DNA of 64,000 bases from Peribacillus simplex (lineage in GTDB: Bacteria; Bacillota; Bacilli; Bacillales; DSM-1321). A program made the position numbers and the translations under genes. The notes beneath the pieces are model-generated. The model worked only from the letters and a program-made list of their open reading frames with translations. It was not told where the DNA came from and made no database searches. Where the stretch lies: positions 43,685 through 107,684 of the forward strand of contig NZ_LNNH01000043.1 of the NCBI RefSeq assembly GCF_001542915.1, given 5' to 3'. Below, piece after piece: positions 35,684 to 46,283 of this stretch (its first letter is position 1; each line of letters starts with the position of its first letter).

Positions 35684-35761
35684 TATACTTAGTCAAACCT
35701 TTTTAAGCGATTTACTTTACTTGTACCGCTTTCCCCGCTCAATGCTGAGCGGGGTTTTTTT
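35684..35761 (+). ncRNA. Candidate small RNA transcript unit (~65 nt)
   Basis: An extended -10 promoter (TGATATACT, -10 at 35684-35689) is followed about 45 nt later by a strong terminator: CCCCGCTCA / TGAGCGGGG (35733-35754) and T7. There is no open frame with a ribosome binding site between them, and no gene upstream on this strand that would need the terminator. This is a prediction only. Confidence 0.35.
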
Positions 35762-35784
35762 GTCATCGGATTTATCCACAAAAT

Positions 35785-35823
35785 AAAAAAGGCAGACCCC
35801 GCAAACGGGATCTGCCTTTTTTT
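35785..35823 (-). terminator. Intrinsic terminator of the cold-shock gene
   Basis: Near-perfect stem AAAGGCAGATCCCG / CGGGGTCTGCCTTT with A and T runs on both sides. Confidence 0.9.
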
Positions 35824-35832
35824 GTTTTGAAA

Positions 35833-36033
35833 TTATGCTTTTTGAACGTTAGAAGCTTGTGGTCCACGTTGACCTTGTTCTACTTCAAAAGTAACTTCTT
35901 GACCTTCGTCTAAAGATTTGAAACCTTCGCTTTGGATAGCTGAGAAATGTACGAATACGTCGTCTCCGTTTTCGCGTTCGATGAATCCAAAACCTTTTTC
36001 TGCGTTAAACCATTTCACTTTACCTTGTTCCAT
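35833..36033 (-). CDS. cspC: Cold-shock protein (CspC-like)
   Basis: A 66-aa RNA chaperone with both RNA-binding motifs (KGFGFI and VFVHF). The sequence ([20 protein letters not shown]) is closest in memory to B. subtilis CspC. It is monocistronic with an AGGAGG site. A 12-bp palindrome, GTGCATATGCAC (36049-36060), lies directly upstream of the ribosome binding site, and a long AT-rich leader follows, as expected for a cold-regulated 5' UTR. Confidence 0.93.
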   Translation of the reverse strand: MEQGKVKWFNAEKGFGFIERENGDDVFVHFSAIQSEGFKSLDEGQEVTFEVEQGQRGPQASNVQKA

Positions 36034-36060
36034 TGTTGTTGCCTCCTAGTGCATATGCAC

Positions 36061-36402
36061 ATTGTTATTACTATCCTTGCTCTAAGTCATCATCGAAAAC
36101 GAAAAGTAGTACTTTTAGTATCCTTAGTACCGAACAAAAATAATTAAGACTAAGCATAACATTAAATGGCAGCGATTGCAAATGGTTTGCCCAAACTTTA
36201 TTCAAGCAATTTTTAATACTCTTTGAATTCACTGACAAGCTAAACCCATTCACATCAGTATAAAAAGTGCAAACACATTTAGTTTACGCCCAAAACTCTC
36301 CCGACAGCAGTGAAATGGCGCCTTATCTTGGAAAGCTAAGCACCTGCATTGGAATGCCATCTTCATGTTCAGGCCAAGTTGAATGCAACGTTCAGCTATC
36401 AG
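36061..36402. other. Leader and promoter region of the cold-shock gene
   Basis: No gene. The AT-rich part (36061-36260) is the probable long 5' UTR and promoter region of the minus-strand csp gene. The remainder up to the chemoreceptor terminator holds nothing recognisable. Confidence 0.45.
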
Positions 36403-36443
36403 AAAAAAACTGCAGACGAACTCGAGCGGAGTTTGTCTGCAGT
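36403..36443 (-). terminator. Intrinsic terminator of the chemoreceptor gene
   Basis: Minus-strand ACTGCAGACAAACTC / GAGTTCGTCTGCAGT stem, then T7. Confidence 0.9.
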
Positions 36444-36479
36444 CCGTTCAGACATCATAGATAGCCTGGCATGGAGCGA

Positions 36480-38174
36480 TTATTTTTCGGTGGTGAATTT
36501 TTCAACCATTTCTTCCAAGATGGCCGATTTGTTTGCCAACTCTTCATTTTGTTCCTTCAGTCCATTCATGATCGTACTTTGTTGGATGGCTGCCGCTGAG
36601 ATTTGTTCAGTGGTTGCGACTCCCTCTTCCGAAATCGCTGCAATCTCCTGGATCGATGCTAAACTTTCATCAGATGACTCATTGATTTTTTTCGAGTGGG
36701 TGGCCAATTGTTCCGTGCCCTTCAGCAATTTCTCTACGGAATCGAAAATCTTATTGAAAATCTCGCCATTGTTTTCCACTAAGGAAACACCCTTGACTAT
36801 ATCCTCAAAGCTTTCATCGTTATTTTGGATGACCTTCGCCGTTTGTTCATTGATCCGCGTAATTGATTCGGAAATGATATCAATCGATTCATCCGTTTGC
36901 ACAGCCAATTTTTGCACTTCCTGGGCGACTACCGCAAAGCCTCTGCCGGCATCCCCCGCCCGTGCCGCTTCAATGGAAGCATTCAAGGATAGCAGGTTCG
37001 TTTGGGAAGCAATGACCCTGATTAAACCGATCACTTCATTTATCTTCACTACATCCTCTTCAAGGCTCACCAAATTGGCTTTATTCGCTTGGCCGTTTTC
37101 CATGATTTTACCCATCTGGCTCGTTACATCCTGCACTTGTTCACTTCCTTGCTCAGCAAGTGTGTTCGCATGCATCGTAAATTCATTCATCTTATTCGTT
37201 TGCTCATTCATTAAGCGGATGGTCTCCGTTAAGTCACTGATCATATTGGAAATCCGATCAATATGATGGGCACGTTCTTCTGAAGCCTTCGCTTCTTCCG
37301 TTGTCCCCGTGACGATCTGGCTATAGGACTCCACCATCTCCTCAAAGGATTGATGGATGGAAACGGTGGTTCGATTCATCGTATGCGCGTGTTCACGCAC
37401 ATTATCGATGATATGGGATAAACTTAATCTCATATCCTCAAAGCCATTGGACAGATCTCCAATCTCATCTTGCCTGCCAACCGGAATCGATTTACTTAAA
37501 TCCCCTGCCGCCATTTCATTCGTGTAGCCAACAAGTTCATTGACGGGACCCGAGATCTTCCTCCCGATGACAATGGCACACAGTACGCCTAATATAATGG
37601 CACTCGCAAGAAATAAAATATTATAGAATATCATTCTGCTTTTCAATTCATCAATGAACTTCGCATCCATATCAATCCCTACAATGGCGTCCGTGCCATT
37701 GATTGGCGTAAAGTATGATTTGTGCGTTCCCCATTTATCTTTATATATTTCACTTAATACGTCTTCTTGTCCATTTATCGATTGAGCCTGCTCCGGCGTG
37801 AAGGGCGATTGCACCATGTAATCATCGCTTCCATTCAAGGCTACGATCGTATCTGCATCGTTCTCCCGCTTCAGCACATACACATATTCAATACCCTTTT
37901 TGTCTTCAACGAAGGCATCTAATTTCTGCCTGATATCTTCTCCCCGTTCCGCAGATTTGTTGATCAAAGTCGGGTTGAGGCTTGCTGCGAGACTACGGGC
38001 ATTTTCAGAAAGACGCTCATCGAATTGCGGAAGGACATTCTCATTGATCATTTTATTCGTAATATAGGAAAAGCAAAGTCCCATGGCTCCTGCAAAAAGC
38101 ACGAATGGAATGATATAAAATAAGAATAGTTTTGCCATTAGTGAATTTTTAGGATTCAGCTTTGAAAATCTCAT
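36480..38174 (-). CDS. Methyl-accepting chemotaxis protein
   Basis: A transmembrane chemoreceptor of about 564 aa. TM1 is near residues 15-38, followed by an extracellular ligand-binding region (about 40-185, Cache-like, with [12 protein letters not shown] and [15 protein letters not shown]), TM2 near 188-210, a HAMP domain (about 211-262) and a long cytoplasmic coiled coil with the conserved tip ([20 protein letters not shown] and [20 protein letters not shown]). AGGGGG lies 8 nt before the chosen ATG. It begins a few bases after the stop of the ATP-grasp gene, so both are in one operon. Ligand unknown. Confidence 0.9.
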   Translation of the reverse strand: MRFSKLNPKNSLMAKLFLFYIIPFVLFAGAMGLCFSYITNKMINENVLPQFDERLSENARSLAASLNPTLINKSAERGEDIRQKLDAFVEDKKGIEYVYVLKRENDADTIVALNGSDDYMVQSPFTPEQAQSINGQEDVLSEIYKDKWGTHKSYFTPINGTDAIVGIDMDAKFIDELKSRMIFYNILFLASAIILGVLCAIVIGRKISGPVNELVGYTNEMAAGDLSKSIPVGRQDEIGDLSNGFEDMRLSLSHIIDNVREHAHTMNRTTVSIHQSFEEMVESYSQIVTGTTEEAKASEERAHHIDRISNMISDLTETIRLMNEQTNKMNEFTMHANTLAEQGSEQVQDVTSQMGKIMENGQANKANLVSLEEDVVKINEVIGLIRVIASQTNLLSLNASIEAARAGDAGRGFAVVAQEVQKLAVQTDESIDIISESITRINEQTAKVIQNNDESFEDIVKGVSLVENNGEIFNKIFDSVEKLLKGTEQLATHSKKINESSDESLASIQEIAAISEEGVATTEQISAAAIQQSTIMNGLKEQNEELANKSAILEEMVEKFTTEK

Positions 38175-38187
38175 TCTCATGACCCCC

Positions 38188-39357
38188 TTAGGTTAAAGCC
38201 AGTTGTTTTATCGTCAAGTATGGAAGTAAGTCCAAGTGAAGCAATTGACGGTTCTTGTTCAAATCCTCGCTTCTATAAAATATGATCGACATGCTCCGGT
38301 CATTTTGAAAAGGAAGTTGCCTATATTCCAAAATCTGTTCGAATTCATGTTGCAGCCCTTCATGATCGATATTCGCCACTTCCTCCAGGTTTATTTCCAG
38401 CGGAACCTCTGCAAAGAAAAAGCTGTAAACCGCATCATCCATTTCTTCCAAAATCGAATTCCAATCTGGTTTCGTACCTAAGAAATAGTGTTGATACATG
38501 TTCATCCCATATGCATGGTAGCCTAAATCAGTTGTACCCGCACCGGCAAAACGAAGTGGGTTGATTTCAATCGGTATTACCCTATCCCCATTTTTGCGAA
38601 TTTCAAAGTGTACAGCGTAGTTCCTAAGCGGTAGGACCGTTTGAATATTCTTCATGAACCTTCTTGCATCATCATAGATTTCGTTGATGGCTGCCTTCGA
38701 AGTATAATAAATGCGATCGGATGTATCATAATCGTCCTTGAATAATCGTTTAAAGACATTCAGAATAACCGGCTCACCATCTTGATCGTAATAACCATCA
38801 ATGGCGAATTCCTCCCCCTGTATCCACTCTTCTATCAAGATGGTCTGGGAACCGACCACTTCGGAATCATACAACCCATCCGAGAGAAGCAGGTCCTCTT
38901 TAAGCTGGGCCACGGCTATATCCCAATCCTGCTCATTCTTGACTTTGTGTACGCCAACACTTGAATAGCCGATATTTGGCTTGATGACGACCGGAAACGG
39001 TATTTGGTCTTTATCCAGATCATCTATCATGGATAAATCAATATCATGGAAATGGAAATCCGGATATAATGACTTCGTTAACTTACGTACCTCACTCTTA
39101 TCCTTCAATAATTTGGACCATATGTATTCATTGCTATCTGGTTGGAAATGGCCTAATACCGTGATGCCATTTTCAGAGTTTGTAAGAATTCTTTGCTCCA
39201 TCCCCATGGACTTGAAAAATTCTGTATCGTTTTGAACATTTAACTTTTCAGGTGTTATCGCGTCTCCCCATTGCCCTTGTTCCAATACTGGAATTTGCTG
39301 TTCGACTAACACCTTTAGAAGAATCGGTGACACAATGGACTCATTCAAAATAATCAT
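38188..39357 (-). CDS. ATP-grasp domain ligase of unknown substrate
   Basis: A 389-aa ATP-grasp enzyme. The lysine pair region is [20 protein letters not shown] and the metal-binding end includes [20 protein letters not shown]. Such enzymes join a carboxylate to an amine or thiol using ATP. Length and layout are not those of a known housekeeping ligase. I chose the ATG at 39357 with AGGTGG upstream over a GTG three codons earlier. It is followed after 13 nt by the chemoreceptor gene, an uncommon pairing. Confidence 0.8.
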   Translation of the reverse strand: MIILNESIVSPILLKVLVEQQIPVLEQGQWGDAITPEKLNVQNDTEFFKSMGMEQRILTNSENGITVLGHFQPDSNEYIWSKLLKDKSEVRKLTKSLYPDFHFHDIDLSMIDDLDKDQIPFPVVIKPNIGYSSVGVHKVKNEQDWDIAVAQLKEDLLLSDGLYDSEVVGSQTILIEEWIQGEEFAIDGYYDQDGEPVILNVFKRLFKDDYDTSDRIYYTSKAAINEIYDDARRFMKNIQTVLPLRNYAVHFEIRKNGDRVIPIEINPLRFAGAGTTDLGYHAYGMNMYQHYFLGTKPDWNSILEEMDDAVYSFFFAEVPLEINLEEVANIDHEGLQHEFEQILEYRQLPFQNDRSMSIIFYRSEDLNKNRQLLHLDLLPYLTIKQLALT

Positions 39358-39577
39358 GTTTTCCACCTAACTTATACTGTTTTTTATATCCCCATATTTA
39401 ATCGGCTAAAAGAACCATTTTTAAAGTCCGAATTAGCCTTTTGTGCCTATTTATTGTTTTAGAATAGTAAAATCAGCTAAAATTCGACATTATTGCACCT
39501 CTCTCCCTTCCTGGACCGATCTCTGGAACCAGTCTATAAGAACCAGACCTGAACCGTTGGTTTTTTTGCACAGCGGA

Positions 39578-39602
39578 AAGCCCGGAGCTCTAACCCCGGG
39601 CC
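39578..39602 (-). terminator. Possible terminator of the mmg operon
   Basis: Minus-strand GCCCGG / CCGGGC stem with a 10-nt loop and a short T tail. Confidence 0.45.
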
Positions 39603-39640
39603 AACTTTCTATATTTTAACATGATATTATTGTTCCTTGG

Positions 39641-40534
39641 TCAATACCGTTTTGCAATTTCTTGATCCAAGCCTTCAAAATCATGATAGGAGATCGTTTC
39701 ATATAATTCACTTCGTGTTTGCATGTCCTGCAAGGCGCCTGCCTGTGTTCCATGCTGCATGATTTGTTCAAAGACTCTCTCATATGCCTTTGCGGCCACC
39801 CTTAGGGAAGTGACCGGATAAATCACCATTTGATAGCCCATTTCTTCAAATTCCTTAGCCTTATAATAAGGCGTTTTACCGAATTCCGTCATATTCGCAA
39901 GTAACGGCACAGTAACGCGCTTGGCAAATTGACGGAACTCCGCTTCCGATTGCAGCGCTTCAGGGAATATCGCATCAGCTCCTGCTTCGATATAGGCCGC
40001 GGCTCTTTCTATTGCTGCCTCCACCCCCTCCACAGCCCTTGCATCCGTACGTGCCACAATGACCAGCGAAGGGGCGGTTTGTTTTATCATTTTTATTTTT
40101 TGTGTCATCTCATTTATCGCTATAAGCTTCTTACCGTTTAAATGGCCGCATTTCTTTGGAAGGTCTTGGTCTTCCAGTTGTACAGCGGCGATGCCCGCTT
40201 CCTGCATTTCCCTAGCCGTACGCGCCACATTCAGGACACCGCCAAAGCCTGTATCAATGTCTACAAGCACCGGTAAGTCCGTCGCCCGAATAATATCCCT
40301 GGCCCGCTCCGCCACTTCAGAGGATGTGACAATCCCTAAGTCGGGCAGGCCCCTGCTTGCCGTGTATGCTGCACCTGAAAGGTAAAGGGCGTCAAAGCCT
40401 ATTTTCTTCGCTATAAGACCAGCCATCGCATCATGGGTGCCTGGGATTTGTAAGATGCCCGGTGCTTCCATGAACTTCCGAAAACGAGCTGCTAATTCCG
40501 CTTGTCCCGACTGTTGATTTACGATCCATGTCAT
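39641..40534 (-). CDS. mmgF: 2-methylisocitrate lyase
   Basis: The last enzyme of the methylcitrate cycle (PrpB/MmgF, 297 aa), cleaving 2-methylisocitrate to pyruvate and succinate. Family motifs are IPGTHDAMAGLIAKKIGFDA, VDIDTGFGG, and the catalytic loop KKCGH (about residues 129-133) followed by GKKLI. AAGGGGGAC lies 6 nt before the ATG. It is the third gene of mmgD-mmgE-mmgF, with a 13-nt gap after mmgE. Confidence 0.93.
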   Translation of the reverse strand: MTWIVNQQSGQAELAARFRKFMEAPGILQIPGTHDAMAGLIAKKIGFDALYLSGAAYTASRGLPDLGIVTSSEVAERARDIIRATDLPVLVDIDTGFGGVLNVARTAREMQEAGIAAVQLEDQDLPKKCGHLNGKKLIAINEMTQKIKMIKQTAPSLVIVARTDARAVEGVEAAIERAAAYIEAGADAIFPEALQSEAEFRQFAKRVTVPLLANMTEFGKTPYYKAKEFEEMGYQMVIYPVTSLRVAAKAYERVFEQIMQHGTQAGALQDMQTRSELYETISYHDFEGLDQEIAKRY

Positions 40535-40547
40535 CTCTCAGTCCCCC

Positions 40548-41984
40548 TTAAATGATGAATAAGTCCATAAATTCGTTTACCTTCAAGTTCGAAAGAACAT
40601 CGGGCTCCAAGCATGCTTCCTGAATTCGAATTTGCTGTTTGTGCGAATAGTGCGTGCTAATGTTATCAATGAATTTATTGATTATTTTCGGAACCGCTTC
40701 TTCTCTTCTAAACCGGTGCCCAAGCGGATATTCGCATTCGACGAACTCCGATACCGATCCGTCCTTATAGTAAATTTGGATGGCATTGGCGATCGAGCGC
40801 TTGCTCGGATCCAGATAATCCATTGTGTATTGCTCATTTTCGACGATCAGCATCTTATTCCTTAAGCGATCGATTCTCTCGTCGGCCGCCGCCTCATCCT
40901 CATAGTGGTCAGCTGTCACATCGCCGTGGATCAAACCGACTGCCGTAATATATTGGATGCAATGATCGCGATCGGCCGGATTGTTCAATGGCCCTTCCTT
41001 ATCAATGATGCGAATGGCAGATTCATGTGTGGTGATTTTGATTTTATCTATTTCTTCAAGGCGATCCTTCACTTCCGGATGAAGTTTCACTGCACACTCC
41101 GCTGCCGTTTGCGCATGGAACTCCGCCGGATAGGATACTTTGAATAAGACATTTTCCATCACATAGGAATCGAGCTTGCGTGAAAGCTTCAATTCCTTCT
41201 TATTGAATAATACATCCTGGAACCCCCAGCCTGGCGCCGAAAGGGCTGTTGGATATCCCATTTCTCCTTTGAGGGCCATCATGGCCAACTGTACGGCCCT
41301 GCTTGTGGCATCGCCAGCTGCCCAAGATTTTCGCGATCCGGTATTTGGAGTGTGGCGATACGTACGCAGGCTTGAATTATCGATCCACGCATTGGATAAT
41401 GCATGGATGATTTCTTCCCTCGTTCCGCCCAAAGCTTTTGTGACTACCGCCGCCGTAGCCACCTTTACAAATAGGACATGGTCTAGGCCAACCCGGTTCA
41501 AGCTATTTTCCAGCGCCAGTACGCCTTGAATCTCATGTGCTTTAATCATCATTTCCAGGACGTCTCTAACAGATAATGCTTTTTTCCCCTCTGCCATATT
41601 CACACGGCTTACGTAATCAGCCACCGCCAAGATCCCTCCCAAGTTATCAGAAGGATGTCCCCATTCCGCCGCCAGCCATGTATCGTTATAATCCAGCCAG
41701 CGAATCATGCAACCAATATTGAATGCACCCTTCACTGGATCCAGTACATATGAAGTCCCTGGAACGCGGGTCCCATTTGGAACGACCGTGCCGGGAACGA
41801 CGGGTCCTAATAATTTGGTGCATTCAGGATAGTGAAGCGCTAAAATCCCGCAGCCGATTGTATCGAGAAGAACGTAACGAGCCGTTTCATATGCTTCATC
41901 GCTAATGATCTCTTTTTTCATTACATAATCCGCAATGTCTTCCAATAACACATCCGTTTGATTGATACCATTCGTTTTTAGCAT
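40548..41984 (-). CDS. mmgE: 2-methylcitrate dehydratase (MmgE/PrpD family)
   Basis: A 478-aa MmgE/PrpD protein that dehydrates 2-methylcitrate to 2-methylaconitate or the isomer. The N-terminal half ([40 protein letters not shown]) is very close to B. subtilis MmgE. The start is either of two ATGs six bases apart; the later one (MLKTNGINQ) has the better-spaced AAAGGGAAG. It lies between the synthase and lyase genes of the same cycle. Confidence 0.92.
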   Translation of the reverse strand: MLKTNGINQTDVLLEDIADYVMKKEIISDEAYETARYVLLDTIGCGILALHYPECTKLLGPVVPGTVVPNGTRVPGTSYVLDPVKGAFNIGCMIRWLDYNDTWLAAEWGHPSDNLGGILAVADYVSRVNMAEGKKALSVRDVLEMMIKAHEIQGVLALENSLNRVGLDHVLFVKVATAAVVTKALGGTREEIIHALSNAWIDNSSLRTYRHTPNTGSRKSWAAGDATSRAVQLAMMALKGEMGYPTALSAPGWGFQDVLFNKKELKLSRKLDSYVMENVLFKVSYPAEFHAQTAAECAVKLHPEVKDRLEEIDKIKITTHESAIRIIDKEGPLNNPADRDHCIQYITAVGLIHGDVTADHYEDEAAADERIDRLRNKMLIVENEQYTMDYLDPSKRSIANAIQIYYKDGSVSEFVECEYPLGHRFRREEAVPKIINKFIDNISTHYSHKQQIRIQEACLEPDVLSNLKVNEFMDLFII

Positions 41985-42074
41985 TCTCATCTTCCCTTTC
42001 GTGGCAAATTTGTTTATTATAATGATGGACGTTGGTCAGAACGTCCATCTGGCGGGCTAGTAATCTACATTTCC

Positions 42075-43202
42075 TTAGTTGGAAATGACATTGCGGTTAT
42101 GACGCTCGCCTATATAACTCACACGAGGTCGGAAGAGACGGTTGTTTGCGTGCTGCTCAATCACGTGAGCACATAAACCCACTGTTCTCGCACTGAAGAA
42201 AATCGGTGTATATATGGCAATGGGAAGGCCCAGCATATAGTAAACCGGCGCTGCATAGTAATCGAGATTCGGATAAAGGCCTTTTTCCCTTTCCATGATC
42301 ACTTCCCCCGCTTCACACATTTTATAAAGACGGTCGTCCCCTTTGGCATCACAAAGCTGCTTTAATGCTTGCTTCATGATCAATGCCCTTGGATCCATTT
42401 TCTTCATATAGACGCGATGGCCAAACCCCATGATTTTTTCTTTATTTGCCAATTTCCCATCAAGCAGCCGCTCGAATTTCGCGACGGTACCCGCCTCCAA
42501 TAGCATGTACATGACCGCTTCATTGGCTCCTCCATGCAGGTTGCCCTTTAGGGAAGCTACAGCTCCCGTCAAAGCCCCATATAAATCGGAAAGCGTCGAG
42601 GCGATTACTCTTGCCGTGAAAGTGGAATTAGGCATTTCATGTTCGCTATACAATAATAATGATTGGTCAAAGATTTTTTCTTCCATTGCCGATGGAACCT
42701 TGCCCGTAATCATGTAGTAAAAATTGGAACTATAAGATAGATCCTTATTCGCAAGAACAACCTCTTGCTTATTCAGGATTCGATAACTGTTTGCGACGAT
42801 GGCAGGGACATTCCCTAATAATTTGTAAGCCCGCTCTCGATTCACCGAGGAGGAACGATCATCAATGTTTGCATCATATCCAGCCAATGCTGAAATGCCT
42901 GTTCTGAGAGCATCCATCGGATGTGTTTTCCCCGGCAATAGCTTTAACAATTCCAGGATAGCTTCCGGGATTTCATATTCATTTTTCAAAGCCTGTTCAA
43001 GCCGCCCCTTTTCCGCAGCATTCGGGAGCCTATCGTGAAGCAGCAAATGGACAATCTCCAAATATCCAATCTTTTCAGATAAATCGATAAGATCATATCC
43101 TCGTATAACAATCTCACTCTGAACTGTATCCAGGAAAGATAGCTTTGTTTCAGCTGCTACAATTCCATCAAGCCCAGGGGAATAAGTTCCTTGTTCCTTC
43201 AT
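42075..43202 (-). CDS. mmgD: 2-methylcitrate synthase
   Basis: A citrate-synthase family enzyme (375 aa) condensing propionyl-CoA with oxaloacetate. Catalytic regions are HGGANEAVMYML (active His in LHGGANE, about residue 223) and GFGHRVYMKKMDPRA with the second His and the following acidic residue. It is the first gene of the operon; its context with mmgE and mmgF marks it as methylcitrate rather than TCA citrate synthase. GAGGAGG precedes the ATG. Its leader carries a cobalamin riboswitch, a terminator and a cre site. Confidence 0.93.
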   Translation of the reverse strand: MKEQGTYSPGLDGIVAAETKLSFLDTVQSEIVIRGYDLIDLSEKIGYLEIVHLLLHDRLPNAAEKGRLEQALKNEYEIPEAILELLKLLPGKTHPMDALRTGISALAGYDANIDDRSSSVNRERAYKLLGNVPAIVANSYRILNKQEVVLANKDLSYSSNFYYMITGKVPSAMEEKIFDQSLLLYSEHEMPNSTFTARVIASTLSDLYGALTGAVASLKGNLHGGANEAVMYMLLEAGTVAKFERLLDGKLANKEKIMGFGHRVYMKKMDPRALIMKQALKQLCDAKGDDRLYKMCEAGEVIMEREKGLYPNLDYYAAPVYYMLGLPIAIYTPIFFSARTVGLCAHVIEQHANNRLFRPRVSYIGERHNRNVISN

Positions 43203-43233
43203 CTTTCATTCCTCCTCTGAATAAGCTACTTTT

Positions 43234-43248
43234 TTGAAAGCGTTATCA
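43234..43248 (-). promoter_or_regulatory. cre site in the mmgD leader
   Basis: TTGAAAGCGTTATCA fits the cre consensus WTGNAANCGNWNNCW at every position. It lies between the riboswitch terminator and the start codon of mmgD, where CcpA would act as a road-block. The B. subtilis mmg operon is known to be catabolite-repressed. Confidence 0.7.
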
Positions 43249-43299
43249 AAATTTGTCGGAATCTCTTGTAATTCAACGATTTTCCCATTAAACTGACAT

Positions 43300-43328
43300 A
43301 AAAAAAACAACTTCCAGAGGAAGCTGTT
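43300..43328 (-). terminator. Riboswitch-linked attenuator in the mmgD leader
   Basis: Minus-strand AACAGCTTCC-TCT-GGAAGTTGTT stem followed by T8, located 110 nt after the B12 box and 98 nt before the mmgD start. No gene ends before it, so it must act on the leader RNA itself. Confidence 0.85.
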
Positions 43329-43438
43329 AATTTACGAAGAGTACTCAAATAAACATGAGAAATGATCAAAATTTTTCATGCCAAAAAGTCCGCAATTAAC
43401 ACCCCCTATCCTCGTAGGTACTTGATGCACATTAATTA

Positions 43439-43603
43439 GGCAGGTCTCCTGGCTTATGATCTTCGCTCTTCGAACCCTTCCCATTTCCAGTGCAGAAACA
43501 GTGGATATTTTTCGAATCGCTCCCAAATACAGTTGCGGGACAGCGTCGGAATCTAACCGACTTCCCTTTTAAGCAGATAAACAGATAAATTCATCTGCAC
43601 CTA
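43439..43603 (-). promoter_or_regulatory. Cobalamin riboswitch upstream of mmgDEF
   Basis: Conserved core elements appear in order on the minus strand: TAGGTGC, AAAAGGGAAG, a stem with TCCGAC, GCTGTCCCGCAACTGTA, and the B12 box region ATAAGCCAGGAGACCTGCC at the 3' end. A promoter precedes it (-35 TTGTAA at 43655-43660, 17-nt spacer, -10 TATATT at 43632-43637). The aptamer is followed by an intrinsic terminator, so cobalamin binding should turn the operon off. Confidence 0.92.
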
Positions 43604-43835
43604 TTAATTTCATTATTTAATTTTCTACTTAAATATAACAAAATGTTCCAAATATTACAATTACCTTTTTCAGTATCAAGCTCATGTTTGCATCGGCGCC
43701 TGCCTGTCCACATTAAAGGTAGCCAGGTGGTTCTTTTACCCATAACAAGCAAGTTATTAAAAATAGTTCATATTCAATTCATAACTTCTTTGTATACTAC
43801 CGTTTATAATGAAGCTCAAGAAGGGATGTTAATAA

Positions 43836-45581
43836 ATGAAACCAGAAAAAAAACAAAAAGGCTGGAGCCAGTTCATCCGATTGGTCCAACAAACGAAGCC
43901 TTCTAAAATAATGATCGGGATTGCATTACTATTAAGCTTAAGCACAACTGGCGTAAGTTTATTGGTCCCATTATTCACAAAAAATCTTATCAATGATTTC
44001 TCCCTCAGTTCGCTAAATGCGGAACGGGTCACACTTCTCGTGCTTGCCATTATCGTTCAAGCATTGGCCAGCGGATTTTCCATCTATTTATTGAATAAGA
44101 TCGGTCAATCTGTTGTCGCCGGCATCCGCGATCAACTATGGAAAAAATTGCTCGTATTACCCGTGGATTACTTCGATGAACATCCATCGGGCGAAACGGT
44201 CAGTCGGATGACAAATGATACAACGGTAGTGAAAGGCTTGATTTCGGAACACCTATCCAATTTCGTCACCGGCATCATATCCATTGTCGGCGCCATGATC
44301 GTGTTATTTTTGCTTGATTGGAAAATGTCACTGTTGATGTTCATAGCCATCCCGCTCTCCGTTTTACTATTACTGCCACTGGGGAAGAAAATGCACCGCA
44401 TATCGAAAGGGATGCAGGATGAGACAGCGAGCTTCACCGCCGTCCTCCAGCAGGTGCTTACGGAAATCCGGCTTGTTAAAGCATCGAATGCAGAAACCTT
44501 CGAATATGAAAATGGAAAAAAGGGAATCACCCAATTATTCCATTTTGGTTTAAAGGAAGCAAAAATCCAAGCGCTGATCGGTCCGTTGATGAGTCTCGTC
44601 ATGATGGCCCTACTCGTACTCATTTTAGGATATGGCGGGATGCGTGTTTCATCAGGGGCCCTGTCAGCAGGAGCACTAGTTGCATTCATCATGTATCTTT
44701 TCCAGATCATCATGCCCATGGCGCAATTGGCAGCATTCTTTACGCAATTCCAAAAAGCTACCGGTGCCACGGAACGCATCATTGCCATCTTGGATTCTGA
44801 AGAGGAAGAAGATGCAAAGATGGAAGTTCAAAATTCCAGTCAAACCATCACGGTAGATCACCTGGATTATCGTTATCACGATGGTGAACAAGTGCTAAAA
44901 GATATCAACTTCACGGTTGAAGCAGGCAAGGTCACCGCGATTGTCGGGCCAAGCGGCAGCGGGAAAACGACCCTTTTCTCTTTGTTTGAGCGATTTTATA
45001 AACCACAGCAGGGCTCGATATCCATAGGCGGGACATCGATAAATGATTTCACGCTTTACTCATGGAGAAGCCAAATCGGCTATGTTTCACAGGAAAGTCC
45101 GATTGTATCCGGTACGATTCGTGATAATATTTGCTATGGAATCGACCGGGATGTAACAGATGAGGAGTTAAATCAAGTCGCTAAAATGGCGTATGCAGAT
45201 CAGTTCATTTCCGATCTTCCAAATGGCTATGATACGGAAGTTGGCGAAAGAGGGATGAAACTCTCAGGAGGTCAAAGGCAACGGATCGCCATCGCCCGTG
45301 CTTTTTTAAGAAACCCCAAAATCTTGATGCTGGATGAAGCCACCTCCAGCCTGGATAGTAAATCGGAACATGTCGTTCAGCAGGCATTGAATGATTTGAT
45401 GAAAGGCAGGACAACGATCGTCATTGCCCACCGCTTATCGACCGTTATTGGTTCCGACCAAATCATCTTCCTCGAAAAGGGGAAAATTACAGGCAGCGGA
45501 ACACATAAAGAGCTATATGAAACGCATGCATTATACCGTGAATTTGCACAGCAGCAATTACACAAGCTCGAGCTTGCTTAA
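43836..45581 (+). CDS. ABC multidrug exporter, fused membrane-ATPase subunit (BmrA-like)
   Basis: A 581-aa half-size exporter. Six membrane helices occupy residues 25-310. The ATPase domain has Walker [10 protein letters not shown], a Q-loop at YVSQESPIV, signature [14 protein letters not shown], Walker [13 protein letters not shown] and the switch His in IVIAHRLST. Layout and sequence resemble B. subtilis BmrA (YvcC). It is followed after 27 nt by a response regulator and kinase, which probably control it. The substrate is likely a drug or lipid-like compound. Confidence 0.88.
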   Translation: MKPEKKQKGWSQFIRLVQQTKPSKIMIGIALLLSLSTTGVSLLVPLFTKNLINDFSLSSLNAERVTLLVLAIIVQALASGFSIYLLNKIGQSVVAGIRDQLWKKLLVLPVDYFDEHPSGETVSRMTNDTTVVKGLISEHLSNFVTGIISIVGAMIVLFLLDWKMSLLMFIAIPLSVLLLLPLGKKMHRISKGMQDETASFTAVLQQVLTEIRLVKASNAETFEYENGKKGITQLFHFGLKEAKIQALIGPLMSLVMMALLVLILGYGGMRVSSGALSAGALVAFIMYLFQIIMPMAQLAAFFTQFQKATGATERIIAILDSEEEEDAKMEVQNSSQTITVDHLDYRYHDGEQVLKDINFTVEAGKVTAIVGPSGSGKTTLFSLFERFYKPQQGSISIGGTSINDFTLYSWRSQIGYVSQESPIVSGTIRDNICYGIDRDVTDEELNQVAKMAYADQFISDLPNGYDTEVGERGMKLSGGQRQRIAIARAFLRNPKILMLDEATSSLDSKSEHVVQQALNDLMKGRTTIVIAHRLSTVIGSDQIIFLEKGKITGSGTHKELYETHALYREFAQQQLHKLELA

Positions 45582-45608
45582 TTCATTCACCGAAAGGACG
45601 GAAGAAGG

Positions 45609-46283
45609 ATGACAAAGATATTGATCGTCGATGATGATGCCCATATCCGTGAACTGATCCAGCTCTTGTTAAGAAAAGAAGGATTCGATCTGTATGTCGC
45701 CCCGGACGGACTTCAAGCATTGAGCATGATGGAGAAGGTGAAAATCAATTTAGCCATCATCGATATCATGATGCCTAACATGGACGGATGGCAATTATGC
45801 AAGGAATTGCGTGAGTTCAGTGATATCCCGGTGTTAATGCTGACGGCCAAGGGCGAAACATCGCAGAAGGTGAAGGGATTCGAACTCGGGGCCGATGACT
45901 ACCTTGTTAAACCATTTGAACCGATCGAATTGGTCATTAGAATAAAGGCCTTGTTAAAACGCTATAAAATCACCAGCTCCCAAACATTGAATATCGGTGA
46001 TTTACAAATGAACCGCAACACACATCAGCTGTCATTCAAAGGTGCAGAATATACGATCCCACTTAAAGAATTCGAAGTGCTATTTAAATTGGGAAGCTAT
46101 CCTGGAAAAACTTTTTCAAGGGAAGAACTCATTGAAGACATATGGGGCTATGACTATGAAGGTGATGAGCGCACCGTCGATGTTCATATAAAGAGAGTGC
46201 GGGAGCGGTTCCCTGAAACAGGATTCCCGTTTCGGATCCGGACGATCTGGGGATTGGGCTACCGGTTGGAGCTAACCAAATGA
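45609..46283 (+). CDS. OmpR/PhoB-family response regulator
   Basis: A 224-aa regulator. The receiver domain (residues 1-118) has the acidic pocket VDDD (8-10), phospho-acceptor Asp52 in IDIMMP, TAK and the switch Lys in LVKPFE. The C-terminal winged helix (about 128-224) ends RIRTIWGLGYRLE. It lies between the ABC exporter and its kinase and overlaps the kinase gene by four bases. Confidence 0.92.
   Translation: MTKILIVDDDAHIRELIQLLLRKEGFDLYVAPDGLQALSMMEKVKINLAIIDIMMPNMDGWQLCKELREFSDIPVLMLTAKGETSQKVKGFELGADDYLVKPFEPIELVIRIKALLKRYKITSSQTLNIGDLQMNRNTHQLSFKGAEYTIPLKEFEVLFKLGSYPGKTFSREELIEDIWGYDYEGDERTVDVHIKRVRERFPETGFPFRIRTIWGLGYRLELTK

Noticed and set aside
44168..44788. A 206-codon minus-strand frame opposite the ABC exporter
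   Set aside because: Composition is a mirror of the exporter's membrane domain; no start signals.
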